Below the pieces are notes generated by a model. The model was not told where the DNA came from and made no database searches. It saw only the letters and a program-made list of their open reading frames with translations. From Pteria penguin (taxonomy: Eukaryota > Mollusca > Bivalvia > Pterioida > Pteriidae), in NCBI GenBank assembly GCA_035048485.1, contig CM068593.1, positions 1,170,001 to 1,234,000 of the forward strand: a DNA stretch of 64,000 bases, given 5' to 3'. Shown piece after piece: positions 12,225-24,529 of this stretch (position 1 is the first letter of the stretch; each line of letters opens with the position of its first letter). Both the position numbers and the translations under genes were made by a program.

Positions 12225-12395
12225 TTGGTGATTTGTGTGGTTTTACGTCGCTTTCAACAATGTTACAGTTGTATCTCAGAATGGAAACATGAGGTAACCA
12301 TCCTCTCAAACATAATGGCACAATCCGGAAATCGAATCCGGATGCTTGGCTCCGCAGTCCAAACGTTTGTTCACTACAGCAAGCCTGCAAATTGA
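12225..12395 (-). mobile_element. tRNA-derived SINE, family S1
   Basis: The minus strand reads GCAGGCTTGCTGTAGTG (A-box region), a B-box GGATTCGATTTCC, TTGTGCCATTATGTTTGAG, and then TTGTTGAAAGCGACGTAAAAC near the left end. It aligns block by block with the plus-strand element at 3121-3312. No clear target duplication was seen, and it lies immediately next to a family X end. Confidence 0.75.
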
Positions 12396-12399
12396 AAAA

Positions 12400-13345
12400 G
12401 TAAAGTTGTTGCCAACTATGTTACAGTTCCGCACTTATCCTTACTAGTCCGTCATTTTATTTGGGCGAATAAAGGTATTCAATGGTCAAAGTATCAATTT
12501 GTAGTTTTTACAGAGTTTGTAGCTCTCTGCAATGAAAACGTTTGTCAGTCGATGAAAATCATGAGCATGGACAATGATACAATATGAAGAAAATGCCATA
12601 CAGGAGATACTTGTTCCTTACGGGCATCTGGTGTAGCCTCCTTGGTACATGAATGTCCACCAGGTGTCGCTTCCTTGGATATATAAATACCAAACTGACT
12701 TCTTCGGTGAATAAATGGGAACCTTCTGCACTTTCCCTAGACATATTGATGCCCACTTCTTGTCTCTTTCTTGTCAACCACAGAAAGTTGTCATGAGTGA
12801 TTCAAGAATGAAAATAAAATCAAAATTGTTTAAAGGTGAAATACACATATACTCACACATCTACATACAGAAATGAAGAGTAACAACCTAATAAAGCCTT
12901 GGAAAAATAAATGGAATATTACATAAATTTTCTAGAAGTAAATCCAAGATTTCATAATTGTAAAATATTATAAGTGCAATGTCCTACGACTTAAAATATC
13001 CGATCATTGGCATGCAGACTCATTAACTTTACAAAATAACTACCACACTTATTTAACATTTATCATTCTTTTAAAACATTAATGTGCTTTTTGACTGACA
13101 ATAGTGGTACATGTATATCTAAAATTTACAAAAGACTTATAAAATGTTAAATGATAGAATTGCATTAGTCAAAAGACAAGAGGAAACAAAATGCTAAAAC
13201 AAAACCAAAGAAATTGAAATAAATACTATTGAAAAAAAAAACACCCCAAAACCAAAAACCCCACAACATTTTATAAAATGCAAAGGAAAAATACCAAATC
13301 AAACAACATAAAAGAAGATGTGTTTGTGTCCAAATACACAGTGAG
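12400..13345. other. Intergenic DNA, nothing recognised
   Basis: The stretch is AT-rich. A 72-codon minus-strand frame at 12559-12777 has no supporting signal. Confidence 0.5.
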
Positions 13346-13347
13346 GT

Positions 13348-13348
<1 letters not shown>

Positions 13349-13415
<67 letters not shown>

Positions 13416-13422
13416 ATAATGG

Positions 13423-13466
<44 letters not shown>
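13349..13466. repeat. Compound trinucleotide microsatellite (CTA)n(CTG)n(GAT)n
   Basis: About 15 CTA units are followed by about 7 CTG units and then, after GATAATGGT, about 15 GAT units. The homopolymeric frames (poly-Leu, poly-Met, poly-Ile, poly-Ser) across it on both strands are artefacts of the repeat. Confidence 0.95.
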
Positions 13467-14338
13467 AGCAACAGACATACAGATAATAAAAGAATAAACA
13501 CGAAAAGGCAAACTTTGTCAACTGTAATGATATTGTGGTACCGACATGAGACTGTTAATGAATACAAAAGCAACTGTCATTCAAAAGGCATGTCAACGGG
13601 TTACGGGTTCAAATATTCAGAGTAAGAGAGGGTACGATGATATTATTATCACTACTATTAATAAAACTGAATCGTCAAATAAATAAAGAAAGAAAGGAAC
13701 AGGGAAAAAAATGAAAGCATGCCTTGACGTAAAATTTATCATATGGACATAATCATGTTTCAATGAAACAACTGAAAGAAAGTAAAAGAAGGAAGAAAGA
13801 AAGAAAGAGAGAAAATGAAAATAATTCATAAATTTCTGAAAAATTCTGGGGTTTTGTTTTCTTCCTACTGTAAAATTTAATATATAAAACTTTCGATGTA
13901 CAATTATCGCATGATAATTAAGTCAGTATCTAAATTTCAAGATGGTGATTTATGAATGTTGAAAAAATAATATTTTCAATATAAACACGAAGTGTTCTTA
14001 GACTTGATATAGGCACAGATGCCCTTTGAGTCTATATCATTAAACTGACAGTTAAAAGTTCATAGAGATTGACCTTTAAGGGGAAACTTCAATGATTTAT
14101 GTGTTCCCATGTCAACAAGACCTGTGCAATCTATAAAAAGATATAGTCTTAATATTCACTTGTTGTACTACGACCTGATTGCTTAAATTAAACAGGTCGG
14201 CATTGATCATTTGCCTAGCCAATCAAATAAAAGTTCACACGCATCAACCAATGAAAAACTATGAGTTTAACTTTGACCGATGTTTGTTTTCAGCTTTTGT
14301 TTAATGTAAATTTAATGAGGTTGTAGTGACAGTAGACT

Positions 14339-14347
14339 TATAAATAG
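14339..14347 (+). promoter_or_regulatory. Putative TATA box of ANK-A
   Basis: TATAAATAG is a near-perfect TATA element, followed about 30 bp later by pyrimidine/CA-rich text suited to a start site (about 14370). The first coding exon of ANK-A begins downstream at 14507. The intervening untranslated leader would end at a GT near 14425 or 14435. The promoter role is inferred from position and sequence only. Confidence 0.45.
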
Positions 14348-14506
14348 GGAAGGCATGGAAAGGATAGATTCACATACATATTTACCTGTTCTGGATTAAA
14401 CATCTTAATCATAATAAACAAGGTATTGTCAAGGTAGAGTTTTGAATCTTAATTTGTGTTCTATTGTTTATAAATAAGTATATATCCTAAACCATTTCAT
14501 TTACAG

Positions 14507-14572
14507 GAAAGGAGAACGGTATTATATGATATGGTGTTTAGTATGAAACAAAGTGAAATTCTTATTAACAAG
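14507..14572 (+). CDS. ANK-A exon with proposed start codon
   Basis: The acceptor TTTCATTTACAG precedes 14507 and the donor AAG/GTAAAT follows 14572. ATG at 14531 (G at -3, G at +4) opens 14 codons that end in phase 0 and join the frame of the next exon. A six-codon upstream frame, ATG 14526 to TGA, overlaps this start in another frame. Transcript data would be needed to confirm the exon. Confidence 0.5.
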
Positions 14573-17500
14573 GTAAATTTAAAGAAATAATGAAAAGTTA
14601 TCCTAAGGGAAGTATGTAATGAATAAGTTTTTGTTGATTTTGTTTCTGTTGATAAAGTCCAAATCGCCGAATATTTTCGGGATTTGTGCGTTTCTTGTTA
14701 TTCTTGGTAATTATTGTTGTTAAATCTAAAGATTTGTTGAATTTTGCTTTGTAAATTCTCGCATACATTTTTAATAGTCTGTTTATATATTTGATGAGTG
14801 TTTCGTCTTTTTGTTCATTTTAAACATTCCATTTGAGAATTGCTTTTAGTAACATTAAGTGTCAAAATGGGATTACGTTGCCAGAAATTTAATACTGGCG
14901 TGTATGCTTTTATAGTTTTTATCACTAGCTTTTTTCGTAGGTTAAATTATTTTTCTATTTAGCATTACATAATTGGTAATCCTAACAACAATTCTTCCAC
15001 CTCATTGTTTCACATTGCACTATACTTGTTTATATTACTATCTGTGTTTGAAGTGAATAAACTTTTGTTTTAATTTGTGTATAGCAAGAGCTTTTGGGAT
15101 TAGATGATACCGACATTAATATCTTTTGCTTGTCTGTTTTGAAAGTGATAATAACATTTCCTTTTAATGTTTTTGACAATCGTGATTGAGATGGCGAGCT
15201 AAACAGGAGACTTTAACTTCTATGCACCTACTCTCAACCCTGGTGTCGATTGCTCCATGATTGTGCATTGTACATTGTTGATTCGGGAGCTATAGATACA
15301 TTCGTCAATTTTTACATTACAGATGGTATATGAAATGTTAACTCATTGCCTACTTTCAGTAACATTGGTTAATTTTACATTACAGATGGTATTTGAGATG
15401 TTTCCTCATTGCTTGTGCTCAGACGACTGCTATTGTGATGTGTCCTTAGATCCTACCAATCACTCTACCACGGGAAGCATCAAAGGTGACAAATTGAAGG
15501 CAGAGATGGAATTATTGTTCCATGCTGTGAAATATGACCAACATGATGTCCTTAAGCATCTTATTAAACATGGAGCTAACCCTAACACATGTGATTCAAA
15601 CAAGAAGCCATTGTTGAACGTTGCAATTGAAAAGGGGAATTACGAGTGCATCCAAACCCTCCTTAAAAACGGTAAGTTATTTTAATGGATTCTGCAATGT
15701 CCTTAATATCGGCAGTGTGATAAGTAGTGTGTTGTCATGGTTGGGTGACTTCAATCTCTACCATAGGGCGCTCTCAAACTATTATTTCCCTCTGTTGTCG
15801 ACTAGAAACATATCGGGGCGTCACAAATTTTACGAACTGATCACACTGTATTCATAAATGCTTCTCCCTATAAGTCTATATAGGTCTTATTGTACTCTAA
15901 GTAACATTTGATCCATTGCCATTATTGCCGCCTAATGTAGTGTAAGAAAATGAGAGATTTCGACTCGATTTACAGTCTCCATGAGGTAAAACAAAAACAA
16001 ACAAGTCCACTTTACTCTTGTTTCAACTTGAATAAATCTATATTAATTAGGTGTATATATGAGTGTATCCTGCGTTATAGAAGATTCTTGTAATCTAGCC
16101 GACAAACAGAGAAAAATGCTAACTTGAGATCGCCCTCTAGTAGAGATTGATTATTTCTATGCTTGTTTACTGCGATGTTAGGGTATGGCTTGTCGAGATA
16201 CCCTATCCTTTCGAGTTTTATCCATCAATAGAAAACCAGGTTATCAAACTAATTGAACTTTTATCAATTCATCGTCGTTAATTTGCCTGCAAGGCAATCG
16301 AATAATTCTGTGATGTACTCTATATATTTCTTCTTCTTGTGTGGGTTGAGAATTGTTATGCTGTAAGTCTGATCTCAAACCTGTATTTCTTATGTTAAAT
16401 GAAAGTTCAGTTTTAACGTATTGGTCTTCTTTGTGGTATATAACGCAGTTAGAGCTCTAGACATCTTTATTCTGAGCAGTTTTATAATCTGGCCCTTCGT
16501 ATTGTTCAGAAGATGGTGAATATCTAATCTTTTACCCGACTTGTTGGATCTAGAAAACCAGTCATACGATAATTTTTCATAGAATATTATATGATATAAT
16601 GTCATATAATTGTCATATAAATTGGTATTTCTTATACAAATAGCTTTATATGAGTACTTTTGAATGAATTGTTCTCAGTTCATTACCAGTTGTTTACTTG
16701 ATAATATATTCCATGCATACAATCTTAATAAAACTAAAGAACATCTGGATTCATCCAAGCGTGAAGTTCCATGATGGCATGTCACGACTCATGTATAAAC
16801 CTTGAGAGGGCAATGAAATGTATAATTACATGTAATTAGTATTAAAAAAATATATCTACATTTTTATCTTATATTTACAGGATGCAATGTAAACCTGTTT
16901 GACAGAAATGGACAGACGGCACTTATGTGTGCTGTTTGCATGGATGATCTTGCAATTGTTAAACTTGCAGTAAAATTAGGTAATTTAATATGCATCTAAT
17001 TATTGATATTAATTATTAATAGGTCACAATTCGGCATATATCATTTAAAGAATCTGAGGCATGACCGACATGCAATTATACCATCTTCGTAATTTACATT
17101 AAAAAACTATCATTCTTAAGTCAAAATATAAGTTCTTATTAATTCAAATATACGTTTGACAATGTTCAATGCGGAAGGCCAGGGAAATCTGTAGAGAGTA
17201 GGTACTTCAGAGACAAATGCATTGTCTTTAAGACAATTTATTTAATAGCATTGAGGAATCCATCTTAGAAAGAAATTGGTATTTAACTAAAATATGTAGT
17301 CTTTCAGGTAAACACAATTGTGCAAATTAAGACTTCTATCAATTCTATCTTTGTGAACAATAACAGGCTAACCAATATGAGAGGTCTGCAACATACACAC
17401 AAGAAATGTATAATGGATACATAATTTACTATTTACATTATAAACGTGACGAAAATTTGAGCCTACCGTTCTCTAATCTTCTGAAAACGAGCTAAGAGCA

Positions 17501-18366
17501 TAATTTCTTGTTACAGGTGCTGATATCAATGAGGTCGACAACACAGGCAAATCTGCTTTACTTCTGGCTCTCAGAGATTCACGATTTGATATCGCAAGGT
17601 ATCTGATCAAAAAGGGAGCGGACGTCAACATTGTTGATAGACTGGGTCAAAGTGCGTTATTCTTCTTGGCAAATAACGAACATTGTGATTCGGACAAACT
17701 CCTCCGAAAACTATTAAATGCAGGTAATAAGGCAAACCATTTTAACTCTAATTTAATTTAGATATTCTGGCACATGTTATCATTAAGAAGAAAACTGTTG
17801 CATGCTAAACCTTAAAAGTGAAAAGGGAAAGATATCTGACTTAGCTATAGAGCATAAGTCACCAAGGAATTGTACAATAAAGTTTGGTAACAAGTAATGA
17901 AATACATACAATGACATTAAGACAGATGCGATACCGACTTAAGACGGTCGTTTGAGCCTCCGTCTTGTCGGGTGTATAATCCAAATCGCTAAATGGGAAG
18001 ACGATTCAACCATTTTATTGTCAGAATTCCCGAGTTTTCTCCTGAACCATTCAATGTTTGCTGCGTTATAAATGAAAAGTATCCTCATCTTTGTTTTTCT
18101 CTATTCGGGGATTTCGTGACAAACTAAGTACATTTATACTTGCTAATTACAATTCCGCGCTTCAAAAAATAAAAAAGATTTCATAATTTTTTTTTTACTT
18201 CATTACAGGTTATATCACCGCAAAAGACAAGTCGTGGCTCGGAGATGAAATGTTATCGTTGACCGAGGACAAACCGAAAGGATTCATATTGCAGAAATTC
18301 GCCGGGAAAATAATAATCCGGATTCATACATTCAAGATCTCTGGCCTACATGACGTTCCACAATAA
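14531..18366 (+). CDS. ANK-A: ankyrin-repeat protein, five coding exons, 263 aa
   Basis: Exons are 14531-14572, 15386-15671, 16881-16979, 17517-17723 and 18209-18366, all with GT..AG introns (813, 1209, 537 and 485 bp). The joined frame is open for 264 codons. Residues of about 70-235 form five ankyrin repeats (about 33 aa each, with G-x-T/S-A/P-L, A-V/L, G-A-D-V/I-N signatures, for example DNTGKSALLLAL and KKGADVNIVD). The three internal repeat introns are phase 1 and split a Gly codon. A 50-residue basic tail (AKDKSW.., QKFAGKI..) ends at TAA 18364-18366 and matches no motif I know; it lacks a SOCS box. Ankyrin repeats bind partner proteins, but no partner or pathway can be named. ANK-B downstream is a paralog. 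The start is the least certain part: ATG 14531 keeps the frame open across the first intron, while ATG 15386 or 15323 are alternatives. Confidence 0.85.
15386..15671 (+). CDS. ANK-A exon: N-terminal region and first two ankyrin repeats
   Basis: The acceptor is ATTTTACATTACAG and the donor is G/GTAAGT. It encodes a Cys/Asp-rich lead (HCLCSDDCYCD) and then repeats starting ELLFHAVKYDQHDVLKHL and KPLLNVAIEKGNYECI. The exon ends in phase 1. A duplicate acceptor 63 bp upstream could add 21 in-frame residues. Confidence 0.85.
16881..16979 (+). CDS. ANK-A exon: third ankyrin repeat
   Basis: This is a 99-nt exon (33 codons, exactly one ankyrin repeat), phase 1 to phase 1. It encodes the DRNGQTALMCAV..LAIVKLAVKLG pattern. 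The acceptor is TTATATTTACAG and the donor G/GTAATT. Confidence 0.9.
17517..17723 (+). CDS. ANK-A exon: fourth and fifth ankyrin repeats
   Basis: This 207-nt exon is phase 1 to phase 1. It encodes GADINEVDNTGKSALLLAL.. and GADVNIVDRLGQSALFFLA.., ending LRKLLNAG. Its length is identical to the matching ANK-B exon. The acceptor is TTCTTGTTACAG and the donor G/GTAATA. Confidence 0.92.
17840..17960 (-). mobile_element. Family X fragment inside the last ANK-A intron
   Basis: CTGACTTAGCTATAGAGCATAAGTCACCA, then GATGCGATACCGACTTAAGACGGTCGTTT in the same order and orientation as 24540-24680. It is heavily decayed and lies wholly inside the 485-bp intron. Confidence 0.5.
18209..18366 (+). CDS. ANK-A terminal exon: basic C-terminal tail
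   Basis: The acceptor is TTTACTTCATTACAG. The exon encodes GYITAKDKSWLGDE.. and closes at TAA. Weak similarity to the ANK-B tail covers K-D-x-x-W, a central K-x-F and A-G-x-I. Confidence 0.88.
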
Positions 18367-18439
18367 CGTGTGTCCGTACCAGTTGTCTCTGAAATCCATT
18401 ACCTCTTGTATCTCATAAATTATGTATGATTATTTTGCT

Positions 18440-18445
18440 AATAAA
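18440..18445 (+). terminator. ANK-A polyadenylation signal
   Basis: AATAAA lies 74 nt after the stop codon and is followed by GT/T-rich text (TTTTGTTATTGCTTTT), as expected for a cleavage and polyadenylation site. Confidence 0.7.
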
Positions 18446-18469
18446 AAGATGTCAAATGCATACGTTTTG

Positions 18470-19620
18470 TTATTGCTTTTATTCTCTATACCGACGGGAT
18501 TATTTGATTAATTGTTTGTTTATTGTTGAGTCCCAGGCGCTAATTGAAAGTAGCCAATGATTATCCTTGACATGTATGTCACTGATATTCACTCTAATAT
18601 ATTGCTATGAATGTCACGATGACCTAAACAGAGTTACATTAGGCCTTAAACCTTTCCTCTTCAACCAGACATTAAAAGAGGCATAACTCGTAGAGTTGAA
18701 AAGTATAGGTATTTTTTATATAATAATAATAATGACCACAGAATGTCTTTCACTCTAACCCTTTATAACCTGCAGTGCAAAAATTCTTTCCATGACTCCA
18801 ACCACGGCATTCAGTAGTATGGTTAAAATACCTAGATATTCATGGATTTAAGATTTGTGACAAAATGTGTTTGTTGCAGTATACTATTTTTCTAAAACAA
18901 AAGGAGTTTATGTCAGGTTTCATGCAAATTTCATCTTCCCCTATAGAGGATCTTTGACAATCCGGGTTTATTGTCGGATTGGATAGGTAAAAGTTCATCA
19001 CAGATAGTATACGGTAATGTGACAAGGGTGGCTTAAGACTCGGGTAGACAAAGTATGTCTAATAGTACAGGAGATGATTTAGCTTTCCATTTCAGAAGTA
19101 GAATGAGAATTTTAGCGACAACTCAAAATTATTTATTATGTGGTGGCTGTCTGGACGGTCCATTAGAGTGACATCAACCAATTGGTATGCGTATACCGGT
19201 ATTCGGGCCTGCAGTCCACTGGTCAATAAGAAGATAATTAAAGGAGCTGTTCTTCTACTAAAAGTAAAATACAAACACTCAGTATAGCGTGTTTGTGTTC
19301 TTTCACTTTTAATGTACCGGACTTCCCTTCGGAGGATTACTTACAATCTTTATTATGTTCCTCTACTATTTACCAGTCTTCATCATATTATTACCACACC
19401 TTCCACTAACAATGTGCAAGCGAGTCATTCCTCATATTCTTTGACCTTCACAGATGAAAGTGCATAATGTATTGACGTTAAGCAATACACACAAAATAAA
19501 TCAAAGAATTTGAGAAATAATGAGAATATATAAAAATTTCAAGCGTATATAGCTACTTATTTCATGACCGGTGAAATGATGTATTTCGTAAGAAGGCGCT
19601 TCGTGTTTTCTAATACAACA
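18470..19620. other. Intergenic DNA, nothing recognised
   Basis: The stretch is AT-rich. Minus-strand frames of about 60 codons (18840-19025, 19092-19274) have no support. Confidence 0.5.
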
Positions 19621-19664
19621 ATAGGATAGGTTTTACTATCCCCTTTTCTCAGACGTCCTGTCGT

Positions 19665-19880
19665 TGTCAAATTTGGGTTTAAACCGGTTAACCACACCAA
19701 ATCACTGATGTTTGTTACTTCAATTGACCGTCCTAAGTCGGTATCGTAACCGCAGCACAATCGAACATTTTTGTAATTTCTTTTACCGTATATATTCTAC
19801 TATTATCATGTTTTGTGTGCATGTCCTTGGTGATTTTGTCATACAGCTTTGTCAGATGTCTACGGTTTTCTCTTTCAAGA
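19665..19880 (+). mobile_element. Family X fragment (plus orientation)
   Basis: AAACCGGTTAACCACACCAA, GTTTGTTACTTCAATTGACC, GTCCTAAGTCGGTATCGTAA, CGCAGCACAATCGAAC, then CCTTGGTGATTTTGTCATACAG. Order and orientation match 12085-12235 and 6640-6760. Confidence 0.65.
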
Positions 19881-20444
19881 TTTAGTCATTGTCTGTATCT
19901 ACCTCATATCTACCTCATACAGGTATTACTATTATATATTAGGAACTTAAGGTCAAATCACATATGTATGTGACATTCCGCGTTGTCACAAAGCCGAAGC
20001 ACGCATGGTCGCATTGGAGAATTATATTCCTACACCGACGACTTGATGGATGGAAGGCATTTTCCCTATTTCAGATATCTCGTATATTAAAAATGCTACG
20101 CGCACTTGAAAGTGAACATAACATATTTCTCCTGACATAAATCTGATCGTATATACTTTTATTATTCACTACTTTAGAAATATTTTTGTTAGTTCCCGAT
20201 GGTGTCCTCATTCAGTATATCTGTACTAACCCTAAATATATACTTGAAATATATTGTGGGAAAAGGAAATATATGCGAATAGCAACAGGAGAGAGATAGT
20301 GAGATGAATATCGTATTTACATCAATCTGTTAAATGCAGTTTTATTTGCAAACTTTTAATACGACCTTTAGACCAAATTTTACAATACTTATTAAATATC
20401 ATTTTCTTTCACTGTATCAGGGTTCGTTTTTTCTCTTTTAGTAT

Positions 20445-20530
20445 CTTGGGCCTGCACACCGGTTAACACACTGACTGAGTGACAATTGTATTGCCGTCCT
20501 AATCGGTACTACATATACACCCACAATACA
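20445..20530 (+). mobile_element. Family X short relic
   Basis: GGGCCTGCACACCGGTTAACACAC.., GTGACAATTGTATTG, CCGTCCTAATCGGTAC: the same order as other copies with small deletions. Confidence 0.5.
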
Positions 20531-20995
20531 ATAGTTTGGTGCTGTTTATTGTATGCTCATTGCATTATTATTGTTATCAAAATGTTACTGACACGTTTGT
20601 CATTCAACTGAGTCAGTTGTCAAGCATTGTCTTTCTTAATCTTTTTTCTGATTGTTATTATGTACCTTTCGACAGACCACTGTTAATTACGAAAACATTT
20701 TTTCTAAAGGTATCGTTTGTTCAAGCAATGACCTTTACTGACCACATATTAAATAAGGACTTTTTGTCCTAATTTTCATATTACGCTATGGCGTTGTTAT
20801 CTTTGAGCGTTTGGGTTCCATGAAGTTAAAATGACTATGGCATTAACGATTAACCTTTCTAGATCCCTGCAATTTAAAAGTGACACAAAGTTCTTGGGAA
20901 TGACATTTGTGTCCTCTCTAGCTGCTCGTTGCTATCATAGCTGCCCAAACCATGCATGATAATGATAATGAAAATAATAATAATTAACAATAATT

Positions 20996-21182
20996 ATTGA
21001 TTGATTTTTGTTTAACATCACACCAAGAATATTTCACGTATATGGTGACGGTATCTGCCTGATGCGGGGCATACAAATTTTGACCTTTGTAACGGACCCA
21101 CCCGAAGCAGTAAGGAATCTTTAACGTGCCCCGCATACCACGACACCGGGCCTTGGTTTTCTGTCTTATCCGAAAGACAGCA
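20996..21182 (-). mobile_element. SINE family S2, head missing
   Basis: TTATTGATTGATTTTTGTTTAAC (tail), CACGTATATGGTGACGG, CTGCCTGATGCGGGGCATAC, CCCACCCGAAGCAGT, up to the CTTATCCGAAAGACA block. The tRNA-like head and ACACCGG block are absent, so this is a 5'-truncated copy. Confidence 0.75.
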
Positions 21183-21189
21183 TTATAAT

Positions 21190-21990
21190 GATAATAATAA
21201 TAGAGGTAATTATTATATCGCGACAATACTATGAATGTCATTTTCCATATTTTACCGAAGAACTTTCTTAATAGAACATCCGTTTTCTTTTTCAAGTGCA
21301 TTTCTCAAAAACGCGCATTAATGCGGTCATACACGACATCACTGTTGGATTATCAATTCCTTTATTACTAGTCTACAAAACACGTATATTAACGTCATAT
21401 AAAACATCCCATAAAAGTGAAATACGATTTGTTATGATATTTATTCAAATTATACCCCGTGTTAACGATCCTAGCCCGTCTTAACGACCCTAGCCTAGTG
21501 CTTACCGCATAATGTAACCACTTAAATCTTAAACAATGATTTCTACGCATATGTAGATTACATCATTTGTTACTTTCAAAAGTGGCACGTCATACCATTT
21601 ATCAAACGTCAGCGCAAAGAATCCTTTACATTTCTGAACTGGCGAAGATCAATCTGAAAATGCTTAGCACGAGTTAGTGGCGGATCCAGGATTTCCGAAT
21701 AATGGGGAAGTTGAATTACATATGAAAGTCAAGTATTAGACAGAATAGTGAAACTTTTTGGGTGTCAAATCTGAGTGTTGTTCACACTTGTGGCGAAACC
21801 ACCACCATCCCCCCCCCCCACCCACCCCCGGTCCTTCCCTGATAAATATCGTCACTGACGAAAATGTACGGGATTTGTGTTACACGCTTGGTGACCATCC
21901 GGATGAAGTACCTAACACAACTATGTCAGAATAAAATTTGGTACGTTTATCACATCGAATGGGTACATTTTCTCATATGGCTGAGTCAGA
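21190..21990. other. Intergenic DNA with a possible GGATCC-type repeat end
   Basis: No gene is seen. GTGGCGGATCCAGGATTTCCG at about 21679 resembles the end of the MITE-like element at 29419-29604, but a matching opposite end is not clear. C runs lie near 21810-21830. Confidence 0.35.
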
Positions 21991-21995
21991 TGTCT

Positions 21996-22180
<185 letters not shown>

Positions 22181-22194
22181 TATGTTTCTTTATT

Positions 22195-22520
22195 TATGTG
22201 TTTGCTTATTTATTTATTTATTTATAGATTATTTTATTTTTCAAATCCTCTTTCTTCCTTTATCAATTACTGACATAACGTCACAGAACAGAAACTCTAC
22301 CGTGTTAAAACTTAATGTAAAATGAATTTAAAACAAACGTGGATTAATTGTTATCATCGTTTGACGCTATCTGGCTGTTTAGCTACGTTATTTATTTATT
22401 TTATTAACTTCTTTCCTTTCTTCTATTTTATTTGTTAATCTATTTATTACGTATTTCTTTTTATTTACTTATTTATTATTTCTTTCTATTTATTTATTTC
22501 ATCATTATTTTATTTTCGAT
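22195..22520. repeat. TTTA-rich low-complexity DNA
   Basis: TTTATTTA-type tracts lie at about 22205-22227 and 22385-22510, with an ordinary AT-rich interval between them. Confidence 0.7.
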
Positions 22521-22529
22521 TTCGTTTTG

Positions 22530-24525
22530 TTTTGATTATTACTGTACTGTGAATCCTTCAAGGATGATTAATTTGCTAATTTTTATATTGATTTTCTGTC
22601 AAGCCATTACCGGGATAAACAACTCTGCTTATGACAAATTTAAGGACACACATTTATATTCAACCTTTATAAACCAATCGATTGGACAGTACCGTTGAAT
22701 GTTTTTAATTTCATATCACATTTACATGAGGTATTGTAATCACGAAATTAGTGTCTCACTTGAAGACTAAACCTTCATATTTCCCATTTCCTTACATATA
22801 ATAAATCCAATTGATCCTGTAATACTATGCAATTGACATATATTGACAAGGAATTCGTTAAGGAAGTCTGAGTAGAGAGTTTTTATTCATAGTTCTCATT
22901 ATTTCATAATCTATGTGAAATCACGGGAACTTGTGGTTTCGATAAAATAATTAAATTCTTACATTTATAAAATAAATAATTCTACCACGTATAAGCTTTT
23001 TTTTTTTTTTGAGATTTCCTTATAATAGGAATAACACAAAAAGTTTTAAAAAGGTAAAATTTATATATCTAAAAATGGGAGAATTTATGTAATTTATCTA
23101 AACAACAGGTTCCCGTGGTGAAATGTTACACATAAAGGCGCTGATATTACCTTGAAAACATATGTGCACATTAATGGAGACGATCCAACTAAAATGCCAT
23201 CACGAGTTTTAGAGTTAGGGTTGTAACCCCCCCCCCCCCTTCCGCCTTCCTTGGTCGGAAAAATTTACCAAAGAAAGTAATTTTCCACCATTTTTAGGGC
23301 TGCAATCTCCCCCTTCCTTTCCCTAGACTGCATTCCCTGCCTCTTTCAACAATTTCTTGATCCGCCTATGAATTTTCTGGTATATCCAATGCACCTTTTA
23401 ATTCAGTGCTTTGAATTCCATACTACGTTTCATAATCAGGTGAGAGGTTAATGAGTTTACAAAGCGATTACGTGTATAATGTGTTAATGCCTCTTTCACC
23501 ACAGTCTACGTCATCGCTCTTTATTAATCATAAAAACATAAGAAGAGTATCACGTCCTTGTGGAAAGAAATTACCGTTATTGTCGTGGGAATGCTAAGGT
23601 GTGACCTGGTTTGTTTTTGTATGACTTTTCCATGTACGGTTTTCTTTTTTAACATGTTTATTTTATGTCAAACAAAGATAAAAGAAAATAATAACAATAG
23701 AAGGGGAGTGTCTTGGAATTTTCTGAAAGAGTATACAATCATGCAGTAGTGATATCCTCAGCCTCAACCTCACCTATCTCTATCTCTCTCTCTCTCTCTA
23801 ACTTGAACATTTTTAATGTTATTAATTCACTTCAATGTGTTCGCGTAAGCCATTTTTGATCGTTTAGCTCATGTCAAAATACCAGTAGAATTCCTCTTGC
23901 TGAATTTTTACGATTAGAATGAAAACCTTGAAACAAACAATGACATTGCTTTCATTTATTGATCAATAAATATCAACTTTACCGTCAACTTTAGTTTCTT
24001 AAACTTCACTAAAAAAATAATTTTTATGCACGAGTTTTATGTCACGTGTATTTTTCAGCTTTCATGGTGAGTGTATCATATAAAATGAAAATCCTTCGGA
24101 CACGGAATTTAATTCCATAGCATCATGATTCACGGTGATTTTGTACCAATGACTTTCGGTTTTACTTTCGTTTTATAAAGTGGTCCCCTGATTACAGCCA
24201 AATAATCTTGAAATCAACTTACTGGAGTGCATTCAGTGTTTCTTGCAAAATTCAAATGCTATAACTTACAGTTAGTTTAGTTCGTTTACACTGTGTAGTT
24301 TTGCTGTATTTATTAATGATATAGAATAAATAATGTTTGAGAAATACTATACGAACGTTATCAAGAGAACGTCGTATACAACTTACGCCTTATAATAATT
24401 CTTATTCATGTTTGGATTTCTTCTCTTCCTTTAGGTATATGACATTTATGTGAAATAGGAACATTAACTTTTCTTCATTATTATATTAAACCAATGTAGT
24501 GACAAATTAACTGCAACAAGTGCAA
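22530..24525. other. Intergenic DNA, little recognised
   Basis: No gene is recognised. 23215-23370 has a C run, pyrimidine-rich text and TTGATCCGCC, perhaps the decayed end of a GGATCC-type repeat. A (CT)n tract lies at about 23778-23800. Confidence 0.4.
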
Positions 24526-24529
24526 GAAA

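Noticed and set aside
13271..13625. Long frames of poly-Leu, poly-Ile, poly-Met and poly-Ser on both strands
   Set aside because: They are translations of the CTA/CTG/GAT microsatellite. The same applies to frames over 21864-22273, 35321-35802 and 59048-59311.
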